Below, one piece after another: positions 15,252-23,805 of a DNA stretch of 37,758 nucleotides (positions are counted from its first letter, which is position 1; each line of letters starts with the position of its first letter). Below the pieces are notes generated by a model. That model saw nothing but the letters and a program-made list of their open reading frames with translations. It ran no database searches and had not been told where the DNA came from. Source of the DNA: Gammaproteobacteria bacterium. Lineage in GTDB: Bacteria > Pseudomonadota > Gammaproteobacteria > QNFE01. Position numbers and translations under genes: made by a program. The stretch is from the NCBI GenBank assembly GCA_003645455.1, contig QNFE01000017.1, positions 1-37,758 on the forward strand, given 5' to 3'.

Positions 15252-18200
15252 ATGTCTAAAAAAATAAACAGGGATCAACATTTAGGATTAGCAGGCAAAA
15301 CTGCAAGATCTTTTATAAACTCACCACTATCACCACTGTTATTGATAGTATCATTGTTAATTGGTATTATTGGTTTGATTCTTACTCCACGCCAAGAAGA
15401 TCCCCAAATATCCGTGCCTATGGTTGATGTATTTGTGCAATATCCAGGAGCATCAGCATCACAGGTTTCATCTCTTGTGTCAGACCCATTGGAGAGGATG
15501 TTATCTGAAATAACAGGCATAAAACATGTATATTCTGCCTCACAAAAAGAGCAAGCCTTGGTAACGGTTGAATTTGATGTAGGAGAAGAGACAGAAAATT
15601 CTATTTTAAAAGTCTATGATAAAATTCACTCCAATATGGACAAAATGCCGCCTGGGGTTAAAGGAGCACTCGTCAAACCCAAGGGAGTTGATGATGTCCC
15701 TGTAGTAACATACACTTTATGGTCAGAGGATATTGATGACTCACAGCTTCGTTTGCTTGCTTTGGATGTGTTGCAAGAAATAAAGGGAATCCCCAACACG
15801 AGTCAGAGCTTTATAGTTGGAGGCAGATCTCAACAAATAAAAATTGAGCCATCCCCTGAGAGGTTATCAGGTTTTGGTATAAGCCTTGATCAGCTTGCCA
15901 ATACCATCTCAACTGCCAATAGCCAATATGGTATAGGCAGCTTTGAATCATGGGATAAAACTTTTTATCTGTATGCAGGTAGTTTTTTAAAAACTGCCGA
16001 AGATATTGAACAATTAGTAGTAGCTATCGCCGATGATGCTCCGGTTTATGTAGGTGATGTCGCCACAATTAGCAACAGTCCTGCTGATACCACTAATATA
16101 GTCCATTATTATACTGGTGAATCTCATAAAAACCAGTCCATAAAAACCCATGGAGCAGCTGCTATAACTATCGCCATCGCTAAGAAAAAAGGTAGCAACG
16201 GGGTAAGTGTAGCACAGGATATTGTCAATAAAGTAGAGAGTTTAAAAGGGCAGTTAATCCCAGATAATGTCCATACAGAGATAACTCGTAATTATGGAGA
16301 AACTGCTGATAATAAAGTAAACGAATTAATTTTTAAATTATTTATGGCAACAGGAATAGTAACTATTTTAGTTTGGTTATTTTTAGGGTTTAGAGCTTCT
16401 TTGGTGGTTTTAATTGTAATTCCAGTAGTGATTCTGATCACAGTTTTTGCAGCCCTTATCTTAAACATGACAATTGATAGAGTATCTTTATTTGCTCTTA
16501 TTTTTTCAATCGGAATATTAGTGGATGATGCGATAGTTGTGGTGGAAAATATTTATCGCCGATGGCTTGATGAGGGAAAAATTAGCACCAAAATTTCCAT
16601 CGAAGCTGTGGCAGAGGTAGGTAACCCGACAATTCTTGCAACCTTTACTGTAATCGCCGCCCTTATGCCGATGGGTTTTGTGCGTGGTATGATGGGTCCT
16701 TATATGGCACCAATCCCCACCTTAGGATCAGTTGCGATGCTTTTTTCATTGTTTGCCGCTTTTTCTTTTACTCCATGGCTTGTTATGCGGATTCGTCCAT
16801 CAATGGACTACCTTAAAAAAGCTCAGAAAAAAGAGCACAAACAAGAGCAATTTTTTAACAATCTATACAAAAAGACGATTATACCATTAGTAAGTAACCC
16901 ATTAAAGGGTAAACTATTCTTAGGATTTTTGTTTTTTATATTCTTTGCAAGTTGTTTCTTGTTTTATACCAAATCAGTCAAGGTTAAAATGTTGCCACTT
17001 GACAACAAACCTGAGTTTAATGTTTTGGTAAATTTTCCAGCAGGTAGTGCTTTGCCAAAAACAGCAAATTTTAATCACTTAGTGGCAGATGAATTGTTAA
17101 AAATGCCAGAGGTGGCTGCGATTCAAACCTATGCTGGCACCGCATCCCCATTTAACTTCAATGGTTTGGTGCGTCATTTTTATTTAAGATCGCAGCCCTG
17201 GCAAGGAGATATCCAAGTTCAATTATCTGATAAAAACCAACGAGAGGCAACCTCACAACAGCTTGCTATTAAAGCCCGTGCTGTTTTGCGACCTATTGCC
17301 CAAAAACATGGAGCCAAAATTCAAGTTATCGAAATGCCACCTGGTCCACCTGTTTTACAATCAGTTGTAGCAGAAATTTACGGTCCAACCGCTGAGATTC
17401 GTCGTGCAGTTGCCAAAGATGTTGAAAAAATGTTTGACAAGGCTGAAAACTTAACAGATGAAGATACTTTTATTCAACACAATTACGACACATGGCACTT
17501 TAAGGTCGACGTTGAAAAGGCTCTTAGAAAAGGTGTATCCACTGAAACTATCAATCGTAATCTAAAAATGGCGATGGGCGGACACTCGCTGGGAGATGTA
17601 AAGGTCAAAAATATATTAGAACCACGGCATATAATCTTACAGTTACCATTTGAGAGGCGATCAGAAATAGCAAACCTTGGTAATTTGCCAATCCCCAGCA
17701 ACACAGGTGGCACAGTTCCTTTGTCAGAGCTTGGTAGTTTTATCAAAACAAAACAAGAGCCCATAATTTTTCACAAAGACTTACGTCCGGTTGAGTTTGT
17801 AACAGCAGAGGTGCAAAATCCCTATCCTGCTCCGGTATATGGAATGTTTGAAGTGCAGGATATGTTGAAAGACTATATCTCCCCTGATGGTGTTAAAATT
17901 GAGCCCTCTTGGTTTGGTGCTCCTGACTCATCACAAAAATCAACTATGGAATGGACCGGCGAATGGACTGTAACCTATGAAACATTTCGTGATATGGGAC
18001 TGGCGTTTGCTATTGCTATTATTTTAATCTATATATTAGTTGTGTGGGAGTTTCAAAATTTTATGTTGCCGGCGATTATTATCTCACCTATTCCTTTAAC
18101 CCTAGTCGGCATTATCCCAGGACACTGGCTTTTAGGAGCAGAATTTACTGCCACCTCAATGATAGGTTTTATAGCGCTGGCAGGAATTATCGTGCGTAAT

Positions 18201-18878
18201 TCAATCTTGCTCGTGGACTGTGGCAAAAAACAAATTGAGGAGGGCAAGGATGTTTTGGAGGCCATTATTTACTCTTGTCAAGTGCGAACACGCCCGATAT
18301 TAATTACCGCCTTTGCTTTGATGGGTGGTGCTACGGTTATTATGTCAGATTTAATATTTCAAGGCATGGCGATTTCGCTATTCTTTGGTATTTTTGTCTC
18401 AACAATCCTTACTTTGATAATAATTCCATTGGGATGTATTTCAGCACGAGAGAGTTTCTGTCCTCCTAATAATGGTTTTGAAAAATCAGATATAAATTGT
18501 GAAAAAATAAGAGGCAAGATTATATCTCCTAAACAAAGAAAACTAAAATTTAAAATTAACAAAACTACAAAAAATAAAATTAATAATTTTATAGAAGATT
18601 TTAAGGATATAGTGCTTATTCTTGTTGGCGGCATTATAGTTTCTATTAAATCACTTATTCCGAATAAGATTAAAAATATCAGAATAAACATAGAACACAG
18701 CAACCAAAAAATCAATAAAAAAGAAAAAATTAAAAAAGAAAAAATTACTGGGAAAAGTAAAACAACAAATAGAGATGATAAAAAGAAAAGCACCAAAGAA
18801 AAAATTAAAAAAGAAAAACAAGATAACAAAAAAACAGTGATTAAAAAAACTCGTGGGATTAGGTTAAAAAAATTATGA
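15252..18878 (+). CDS. RND-family efflux pump with Lys-rich C-terminal extension
   Basis: A 1208-residue inner-membrane proton-driven pump. It has the RND layout: one N-terminal helix (SPLLLIVSLLIGIIGLIL), a large periplasmic loop, a helix bundle with the GILVDDAIVVVENIYRR proton-relay motif (two Asp), a second periplasmic loop, and the closing bundle with GFIALAGIIVRNSILLVDC. The core ends near residue 1060. About 150 extra residues follow: one more possible hydrophobic helix (~1118-1136) and then a tail of Lys/Asn-rich low complexity. Such a tail is unusual for RND pumps. The gene overlaps the next by four bases. Confidence 0.93.
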   Translation: MSKKINRDQHLGLAGKTARSFINSPLSPLLLIVSLLIGIIGLILTPRQEDPQISVPMVDVFVQYPGASASQVSSLVSDPLERMLSEITGIKHVYSASQKEQALVTVEFDVGEETENSILKVYDKIHSNMDKMPPGVKGALVKPKGVDDVPVVTYTLWSEDIDDSQLRLLALDVLQEIKGIPNTSQSFIVGGRSQQIKIEPSPERLSGFGISLDQLANTISTANSQYGIGSFESWDKTFYLYAGSFLKTAEDIEQLVVAIADDAPVYVGDVATISNSPADTTNIVHYYTGESHKNQSIKTHGAAAITIAIAKKKGSNGVSVAQDIVNKVESLKGQLIPDNVHTEITRNYGETADNKVNELIFKLFMATGIVTILVWLFLGFRASLVVLIVIPVVILITVFAALILNMTIDRVSLFALIFSIGILVDDAIVVVENIYRRWLDEGKISTKISIEAVAEVGNPTILATFTVIAALMPMGFVRGMMGPYMAPIPTLGSVAMLFSLFAAFSFTPWLVMRIRPSMDYLKKAQKKEHKQEQFFNNLYKKTIIPLVSNPLKGKLFLGFLFFIFFASCFLFYTKSVKVKMLPLDNKPEFNVLVNFPAGSALPKTANFNHLVADELLKMPEVAAIQTYAGTASPFNFNGLVRHFYLRSQPWQGDIQVQLSDKNQREATSQQLAIKARAVLRPIAQKHGAKIQVIEMPPGPPVLQSVVAEIYGPTAEIRRAVAKDVEKMFDKAENLTDEDTFIQHNYDTWHFKVDVEKALRKGVSTETINRNLKMAMGGHSLGDVKVKNILEPRHIILQLPFERRSEIANLGNLPIPSNTGGTVPLSELGSFIKTKQEPIIFHKDLRPVEFVTAEVQNPYPAPVYGMFEVQDMLKDYISPDGVKIEPSWFGAPDSSQKSTMEWTGEWTVTYETFRDMGLAFAIAIILIYILVVWEFQNFMLPAIIISPIPLTLVGIIPGHWLLGAEFTATSMIGFIALAGIIVRNSILLVDCGKKQIEEGKDVLEAIIYSCQVRTRPILITAFALMGGATVIMSDLIFQGMAISLFFGIFVSTILTLIIIPLGCISARESFCPPNNGFEKSDINCEKIRGKIISPKQRKLKFKINKTTKNKINNFIEDFKDIVLILVGGIIVSIKSLIPNKIKNIRINIEHSNQKINKKEKIKKEKITGKSKTTNRDDKKKSTKEKIKKEKQDNKKTVIKKTRGIRLKKL

Positions 18879-19324
18879 AAAACATATTTATAGCAATTAT
18901 TTTTTATGGGCTTTTATCATCCATAGCCTTGTCTGATAACACGGATCATACTTTTGGCGCAGAGCAACAACAATACCCAAATGTAATTGAGTATAATAAT
19001 TCTGATGATTCTAATGAGCATAAAAGGAGGCATACTTTTGGGTCGACGAATCCACAAGATAACTTACAAGATTATCCACCAATCCCAGGATTGGATTATC
19101 AAGTAGAGCAAAATGCTCCTAAACTGCCAAACAATGACGAATATAATTATCAACAACAAAATTCAAGACAAACATATAACCCTCGTGGCGGTTTTGTGTA
19201 TCCTCCATTTAACTATAACTCACCATCAAATATTTGGCAATATGCACCACAGCCTAATAATTTTGATGATTTTGATTTAAATCCTGCGAATCCATGGCAG
19301 GATCCTAAACGTAAAAGGTATTAA
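18875..19324 (+). CDS. Secreted Asn/Gln/Pro-rich hypothetical protein
   Basis: A 149-residue protein. An N-terminal signal peptide (MKNIFIAIIFYGLLSSIALS) is followed by a low-complexity, probably disordered chain rich in Asn, Gln, Pro, Tyr and Asp. HTFG occurs twice (near residues 25 and 53), and there are runs such as NYQQQNSRQTYNP and NPANPWQDPKRKR. I recognise no domain. It overlaps the end of the RND pump gene (ATGA) and is followed five bases later by the ParA-like gene, so it is probably made with the efflux system. A periplasmic accessory role is only a guess. Confidence 0.65.
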   Translation: MKNIFIAIIFYGLLSSIALSDNTDHTFGAEQQQYPNVIEYNNSDDSNEHKRRHTFGSTNPQDNLQDYPPIPGLDYQVEQNAPKLPNNDEYNYQQQNSRQTYNPRGGFVYPPFNYNSPSNIWQYAPQPNNFDDFDLNPANPWQDPKRKRY

Positions 19325-19329
19325 AATAT

Positions 19330-19947
19330 ATGATAACTATTATTGGTAACCTCAAAGGAGGCACAGGAAAAAGCACTATATCTTTTAACTTAGCAATTTG
19401 GCTATTAACAAACAAAAGAAAAAAAGTAGATGTTTTTGATCTTGATCCGCAAAAAACTCTGAGTGATGTTGGTGATGTCCGCACCGAAGAGTCTTATTTG
19501 CCAGTTTTAAAAATCAAAACTGAGGTAAAAAATATTAAAAAATCAACAGCAGATGAAGTGTTAGTTGATATAGGTGTATCGGATATGTCATCGCTTGAAA
19601 AAGCGATATCAAAAGCTGATAGAGTTATAATCCCCGTGCAACCTAGCCAAGCTGATGTTTGGTCTACTCAAAGATTTTTAAAAATTATCAAAAAACACCA
19701 AAAACCAAAATTAGAAATTTTATGTTTTATCAATCGTGCCGATACTCATATTGGGGTAAGGGAAACTGCTGAGACACGCGAGGCATTAAACACATTAAAA
19801 GGAATTACACAAATACAGCCTATGATCCATCAACGCACAGCATTCAGAAGATCTTTTAGTGAGGGTCTGGCAGTTTTTGAGATGAATCCCAATAGCAAAG
19901 CACACAAAGAAATAGAGCATCTTGCTAAGGTTTTATTCACAAAATAA
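19330..19947 (+). CDS. ParA/MinD-like ATPase (orphan)
   Basis: A 205-residue P-loop ATPase of the ParA type, which positions DNA or protein cargo. The deviant Walker A KGGTGKST (with the signature Lys two residues after the start of the loop) is at ~9-16, VFDLDPQ (Walker A') near 37, and RVIIPVQPSQADVWS matches the switch II/effector region. It is short and has no N-terminal HTH, like small orphan ParAs that act without a chromosomal parB beside them. No parB-like gene or parS cluster is visible here. It closes the efflux transcript and is convergent with tRNA-Asn and lipB. Confidence 0.85.
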   Translation: MITIIGNLKGGTGKSTISFNLAIWLLTNKRKKVDVFDLDPQKTLSDVGDVRTEESYLPVLKIKTEVKNIKKSTADEVLVDIGVSDMSSLEKAISKADRVIIPVQPSQADVWSTQRFLKIIKKHQKPKLEILCFINRADTHIGVRETAETREALNTLKGITQIQPMIHQRTAFRRSFSEGLAVFEMNPNSKAHKEIEHLAKVLFTK

Positions 19948-19962
19948 ATGGGAGAGATTAAA

Positions 19963-20038
19963 TGGCTCCCCGGGACGGGCTCGAACCGCCGACCTAGTGA
20001 TTAACAGTCACCCGCTCTACCAACTGAGCTACCGGGGA
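19963..20038 (-). tRNA. tRNA-Asn (GTT)
   Basis: A 76-base cloverleaf with encoded CCA. The acceptor TCCCCGG pairs with CCGGGGA, the D arm is AGCTCAGTTGGTAGAGC, the anticodon loop CTGTTAA gives GTT, and the T arm is GGCGGTTCGAGCCCGTC. It lies on the lipB strand between the convergent ParA and lipB genes. Confidence 0.97.
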
Positions 20039-20089
20039 ATAAAACCTGCATATTATACCTAATAAATTTTTTCTTTGCAACTTTTATTT

Positions 20090-20707
20090 TTAAACAAAAG
20101 TTGTTATCGCTGATATTAAGTTTTTTTTCAGGTAACTTTTACAATACAGCATACTAATGTCTGGGTTTAAATCACTCGTTTGAGTTATAATTAAATTGTT
20201 ATATCCGCAAGGATTTATATTGTCATAGGGTTTTAAATCCATAGCTATGTTTAATGACAATCCGTGATAAGTGCAGCCCTTTGATACTCGCAAACCCAAA
20301 GCCGCTATTTTTTTATTATTCACATAAACCCCTGGCATTGCCTCTCTTCTATGCCCTATAATATTTTTAGTTGCCAATAAATCAATAATTACCTGCTCTA
20401 ACAAAAAAACCAGCGATTTTATGCCCAGATTATATCTTTTTAATTGTAGCAGAGGATAGATGATAAGTTGTCCGATATTGTGGTAGGTAATTTGCCCACC
20501 ACGATTAGATTGAATTATGGGAATGTTGTCATTATTGACGGGAATGTTTTTTTTATCTGTTGCTTGTCCCAGAGTATAAACCGCAGGATGCTCTAAGAAC
20601 CAAATCTCATCATTGCTATCAATTTGTCTCTTGGTATTAAAATTTATCATTTTGTCCATAACTATCTTATATTGCATAATTGATAAATCTTTTGTTATAA
20701 TAGTCAT
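20090..20707 (-). CDS. lipB: Octanoyltransferase LipB
   Basis: A 205-residue enzyme that moves octanoyl from acyl-carrier protein to lipoyl domains, the first step of protein lipoylation. The signature is complete: WFLEHPAVYTLGQ, RGGQITYHNIGQLIIYPL (~69-86), EAMPGVYVNNKKIAALGLRV with the catalytic Lys, then CTYHGLSLNIAMDL, and NPCGY holding the catalytic Cys. The ATG at 20707 is the natural start. The partner lipA is not in the window. tRNA-Asn lies just downstream on the same strand. Confidence 0.95.
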   Translation of the reverse strand: MTIITKDLSIMQYKIVMDKMINFNTKRQIDSNDEIWFLEHPAVYTLGQATDKKNIPVNNDNIPIIQSNRGGQITYHNIGQLIIYPLLQLKRYNLGIKSLVFLLEQVIIDLLATKNIIGHRREAMPGVYVNNKKIAALGLRVSKGCTYHGLSLNIAMDLKPYDNINPCGYNNLIITQTSDLNPDISMLYCKSYLKKNLISAITTFV

Positions 20708-20737
20708 TTTTTTTAATTTTTTTTGAGGTTGTGTTAT

Positions 20738-21466
20738 ATGAAGTTTTTTAAAATGTTTATTATAGGGCTTTTATTTTTTTCTGTCAATCTTTTTGCGGCC
20801 AATGATGATTGGGATGATGTAAATTTTTCATCACAAGCAGAATTCGATGATTTTGCCAAAGATCTCGGAGGCACTTTAAACTTTAATGCTTTGGGTCCTG
20901 CTGCTCCCTTGGGAATCTTAGGGTTTGATGTTGCAGCCGGCATGAGTGTGACATCTTTTAGCACAGGATACTTAGATAAAGTGGGAGCAGAGCATAGCGA
21001 CACTTTGGTTTTTGCAAAAGTGCAGGTGCAAAAAGGCTTGCCGCTTGGAATTGATATCGGTTTATCAAGAAGTTCAGCGATAAATTCAAATGTCGTTAAA
21101 ACTGGTGGTTTTATAAGTTATGCAATTTTAAAAGGTGGCATCGCAACTCCTGCTATCAATACTCGTTTTTCAATGTCAAAATTATCAAATGTTGATGTTT
21201 TAGAGTTTTCATCTCAAACCTTGGAGGTATCAATTTCAAAAGGCATAACAATCGTAACTCCTTTCGTAGGGGCAGGTGCCGTGAGATCAAAAACTCGTGC
21301 CACAGTTGCCAATAGGGGCGGTGTTGATTTAAAAGAATCATCAAGCACTCAGGGAAAATATTTTGCAGGCATCAATATGAATTTATTATTTATGGATATT
21401 TTGGTTCAATATACAAAAGTGGGTGAAAGTTCTACCTCAGCTTTGAAGTTAGGTTTTAGGTTCTAA
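20738..21466 (+). CDS. Predicted outer-membrane beta-barrel protein
   Basis: A 242-residue exported protein. The frame opens at 20723, but the ATG at 20738, with GAGG upstream, starts a standard signal peptide (FFKMFIIGLLFFSVNLFA). The mature part begins with an acidic segment (NDDWDDVNFSS), then alternating hydrophobic/polar strands rich in Gly and Ser (GFDVAAGMSVTSFSTGYL, VGAGAVRSKT, GKYFAGINMNLLFMDI). It ends in LKLGFRF, with the C-terminal Phe expected for BAM-inserted barrels. I cannot name the family or substrate. MITE copy 4 lies four bases after the stop codon. Confidence 0.7.
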   Translation: MKFFKMFIIGLLFFSVNLFAANDDWDDVNFSSQAEFDDFAKDLGGTLNFNALGPAAPLGILGFDVAAGMSVTSFSTGYLDKVGAEHSDTLVFAKVQVQKGLPLGIDIGLSRSSAINSNVVKTGGFISYAILKGGIATPAINTRFSMSKLSNVDVLEFSSQTLEVSISKGITIVTPFVGAGAVRSKTRATVANRGGVDLKESSSTQGKYFAGINMNLLFMDILVQYTKVGESSTSALKLGFRF

Positions 21467-21470
21467 CAGT

Positions 21471-21630
21471 GAAACCTTTGTATAAATCAAGTGTAGCTTA
21501 GAATTATAAGAAAATAGTGCATATTTTATCAAAAAATTAGGAGAATGGCTTGCTATTTGACGATTTTTTTGGTAAAATGGGTGCATTTTATTGTTGTTAT
21601 TAAGGTTTGTTTGATTTATGCAAAGGTCTC
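21471..21630. mobile_element. MITE copy 4
   Basis: A 160-bp element, left end GAAACCTTTGTATAAATCAA, right end TTGATTTATGCAAAGGTCTC, flanked by ACAGT (21466-21470 and 21631-21635). The first base of that duplication is the last base of the preceding gene's stop codon. The element forms the entire gap before the damaged PP-loop gene. Confidence 0.9.
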
Positions 21631-21637
21631 ACAGTAT

Positions 21638-21684
21638 ATGAAAAAACGCCGTGCCTATGCTTTAATTTCTGGTGGGCTGGATTA
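21638..21684 (+). pseudogene. Frameshifted N-terminal piece of the PP-loop gene
   Basis: From the ATG at 21638 the frame encodes MKKRRAYALISGGLD and then hits TAA at 21683. This is the expected start of a PP-loop ATPase, whose motif is SGGxDS. The rest of the protein continues in the next frame from 21685. A single missing base in the Ser codon of SGGLDS explains both. It could be a real mutation or a read error. Confidence 0.75.
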
Positions 21685-22677
21685 ATGTTGGCAGTCAGAG
21701 TTATCCAAGATCAAGGAATTGAGGTTGAAGGGATAAATTTTTACACTGGATTTTGTGTTGAAGGTCATACCGCGATTTTACATAACAAAGACAAAATTAA
21801 AAGAAACAATGTTCTGTGGGTTGCCGAGCAACTTGGCATTAAATTGAATATTGTAGACATAAGCAATAAGTATAAAAACATTCTACTAAATCCTAAATAC
21901 GGTTATGGTAAAAATCTAAATCCCTGCCTGGATTGCAAAATTTTTATGGTTCAACAAACATATGAATTGTTACAAAAAAATAATTTTGATTTTATTATAA
22001 CAGGCGAGGTAGTAGGTCAACGTCCTATGTCCCAACGAGCTGATACCATGCCTGTGGTCGCCCATCAATCTGGTGCCGCTGATTTATTGGTTCGTCCTCT
22101 ATCTGCGAGAAATTTACCGCCGACAAAACCAGAGATAGAAGGTTGGATAAAAAGAGATAAAATGTCAGATTTTTCTGGAAGATCCAGAGCAGGACAGATG
22201 GCATTGGCAAAAAAATTCAATATCAAAGAATATGCCCAGCCTGCTGGAGGTTGTTGTTTTTTAACAGATGCTAACTACTCCGCAAAATTATCTGATATGT
22301 GGCAACATCGTGGTAGCCGAGATTATGAATTAGATGATATAATAATGTTAAAAGTCGGTCGCCATCTGCGTCCTGCCAAAAATTATAAAATAATTGTCGC
22401 CCGTGATGAGGCAGAGGGCAATTATATGGCAGGATATAAAAATAATCATATCAGTTTAGAAGCAGAAGATAAAATTCCAGGAGCGCTGTGTTTAATCGAG
22501 GGACAACCTAATGATGATGATTTACAACAAGCTGCTAGTATATGTGCTTATTTTGGTAAAGGCAGAGATCTATCCCAGGTAACAATAAATATTCAACATT
22601 TAGATGGCAAGAGACAGCAATTGAAAGTTGCTCCGATAAAGATAAACAAAAACTGGTTTATTATCAACAAATCTTAA
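21685..22677 (+). CDS. PP-loop tRNA thiolation/MnmA-ThiI-like protein (5' end frameshifted)
   Basis: The main part of a PP-loop ATPase related to tRNA 2-thiouridylases (MnmA/ThiI-like, with a C-terminal NFACT-R-like RNA-binding part). Visible are MLAVRVIQDQGIEVEGINFY, LDCKIFMVQQTYELL (the first catalytic-type Cys), ITGEVVGQRPMSQR, and AQPAGGCCFLTD with the second Cys cluster. The latter part (LKVGRHLRPAKNYKIIVAR, LEAEDKIPGAL) belongs to the extra domain. The ATP-binding SGGLDS lies upstream in another frame, so the protein made from 21685 would lack its P-loop. A frame from a TTG at 21607 also reaches this part but starts inside MITE copy 4 and does not restore the motif. Confidence 0.75.
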   Translation: MLAVRVIQDQGIEVEGINFYTGFCVEGHTAILHNKDKIKRNNVLWVAEQLGIKLNIVDISNKYKNILLNPKYGYGKNLNPCLDCKIFMVQQTYELLQKNNFDFIITGEVVGQRPMSQRADTMPVVAHQSGAADLLVRPLSARNLPPTKPEIEGWIKRDKMSDFSGRSRAGQMALAKKFNIKEYAQPAGGCCFLTDANYSAKLSDMWQHRGSRDYELDDIIMLKVGRHLRPAKNYKIIVARDEAEGNYMAGYKNNHISLEAEDKIPGALCLIEGQPNDDDLQQAASICAYFGKGRDLSQVTINIQHLDGKRQQLKVAPIKINKNWFIINKS

Positions 22678-22695
22678 TTTTTTATGGTTGCTTAA

Positions 22696-22777
22696 GGAAG
22701 CTCTGAATAACTGCCAAGAACAAATGCAGTTATAGCAAGGGGACATATCATCTTGTTAGCAGTCAATCAGAACTTCC
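22696..22777. mobile_element. IS5-type MITE with TTAA duplication
   Basis: An 82-bp element with inverted ends GGAAGCTCTGA and TCAGAACTTCC, flanked by TTAA (22692-22695 and 22778-22781), which fits the YTAR target of IS5-group elements. The second TTAA contains the psiE stop codon. Inside is a near-match to the methylase-associated palindrome (CAAGGGGACATATCATCTTG, 22736-22755). It has no transposase frame. Confidence 0.7.
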
Positions 22778-23245
22778 TTAATTGGCGTCTTTTACTTGTT
22801 TTTTTTTATTCAAGAATTTTGATTTTTCAATATCATCTTCTGGTCGCCCATACTTAAAAGCAGTAAATGTCAATATAAATGATGCCACACTTAAAACAAC
22901 TATTGACAACGATATAATAATCAACAAATACAAATGAAAATCATCAGATACACTTTGCACATCAATTACGAGATGACGAGATAAAGCCGTAATAGCTATA
23001 AATATTAAAAACTGCACTGGCAGACGATGAGTCTTAAAATAAATCCCGATCATCGCTCCTAACTCTAAGTATATAAACAACAAAAGTATGTCTTTTAATT
23101 GAGCATGTCCTGCACTCATAATTTCCAAATATTCAAAAAATGCCGACCATACAACTGTGCCTCCTATGACAAACAAGGCAAGGTAGTGAAAGATATCAAC
23201 AAATATATTGCCAATATGTTGAATTTTTTTAGGATCTACTTTCAT
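22778..23245 (-). CDS. psiE: PsiE-family membrane protein
   Basis: A 155-residue inner-membrane protein with four predicted helices, matching PsiE (phosphate-starvation-inducible E). Typical segments are HYLALFVIGGTVVWSAFFEY, LKDILLLFIYLELGAMIGIYFKTHRLP and FLIFIAITALSRHLVID. Its molecular role is unknown. A longer frame begins at 23284 with MQRSHNK, but that ATG lies in the end of MITE copy 5. The ATG at 23245 (MKVDPKKIQHIG) fits the family start. The stop TAA lies in the TTAA duplication of the IS5-type MITE. MITEs therefore flank both ends, and the native promoter may have been displaced. Confidence 0.85.
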   Translation of the reverse strand: MKVDPKKIQHIGNIFVDIFHYLALFVIGGTVVWSAFFEYLEIMSAGHAQLKDILLLFIYLELGAMIGIYFKTHRLPVQFLIFIAITALSRHLVIDVQSVSDDFHLYLLIIISLSIVVLSVASFILTFTAFKYGRPEDDIEKSKFLNKKKQVKDAN

Positions 23246-23271
23246 ATGCTTTTTATTTAAAATTTTATTAT

Positions 23272-23431
23272 GAGACCTTTGCATAATTCAAGTGCTGTTT
23301 AGAGAATACAGAAAATAGTGCATTTTTATAGCAAAAATGAGGAATATGGTAATTCCCTTTGACGAATTTTTGCTATGAGCATATGCAATCTATTTGTTTT
23401 ATAAATTGTGCTTTAATTATGCAAAGATTTC
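23272..23431. mobile_element. MITE copy 5 upstream of psiE
   Basis: A 160-bp copy, left end GAGACCTTTGCATAATTCAA, right end degenerate (TTAATTATGCAAAGATTTC). The flanks share TATTAT (23266-23271 and 23432-23437), one base longer than the usual five. Its outward-facing ATG is in frame with psiE and adds 13 residues. Confidence 0.85.
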
Positions 23432-23626
23432 TATTATACATAAAAAAAATATTAATGTCAATTTTTCCAATTTTTTTTGGATGTTATTAAGCTGCCAATA
23501 ACAAACTTTTCTCTATTGCAAGATCTGAATAATCACCATAATTCCATCATACGGAACCTCCAATCATTCATATCTCTACATCATCATGCCAAACCCCAAA
23601 AACCAGTTATACTACCCCAACACCTT
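23432..23626. other. Unassigned gap between MITEs 5 and 6
   Basis: This stretch has no frame of useful length, no RNA gene and no repeat I can recognise. It may hold decayed coding sequence, for example of a gene that once stood before iorB, but nothing in it can be identified by eye. Confidence 0.3.
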
Positions 23627-23724
23627 GAGACCTTTGCATAATTAAAGTGTGGCCCAGAACAATAAGAAAATAGTGCATATTTTATTGTTATTATAAAGTG
23701 GGACAAAGATTATGCAAAGGTCTT
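23627..23724. mobile_element. MITE copy 6, internally deleted
   Basis: A 98-bp short form, left end GAGACCTTTGCATAATTAAA, right end ATTATGCAAAGGTCTT, flanked by ACCTT (23622-23626 and 23725-23729). It lies ~80 bp upstream of iorB. Confidence 0.88.
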
Positions 23725-23805
23725 ACCTTATATTTTTTTATAAAAAGATTGAAAAATATTACAAAAAAAAGTAGAATAGTGTTTGTTTTTTAAAAATAAA
23801 TTAAA

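Noticed and set aside
18359-18829. A 156-codon frame antisense to the RND pump tail
   Set aside because: Its hydrophobic F/L/I-rich text is the complement of the Lys-rich coding tail (AAA/AAG giving TTT/CTT); it has no own signals.
21607-21684. TTG start giving a continuous frame for the PP-loop gene
   Set aside because: The leader lies in MITE copy 4 and reads KTPCLCFNFWWAG-type out-of-frame text in place of the SGGLDS motif, so it is not the genuine N-terminus.
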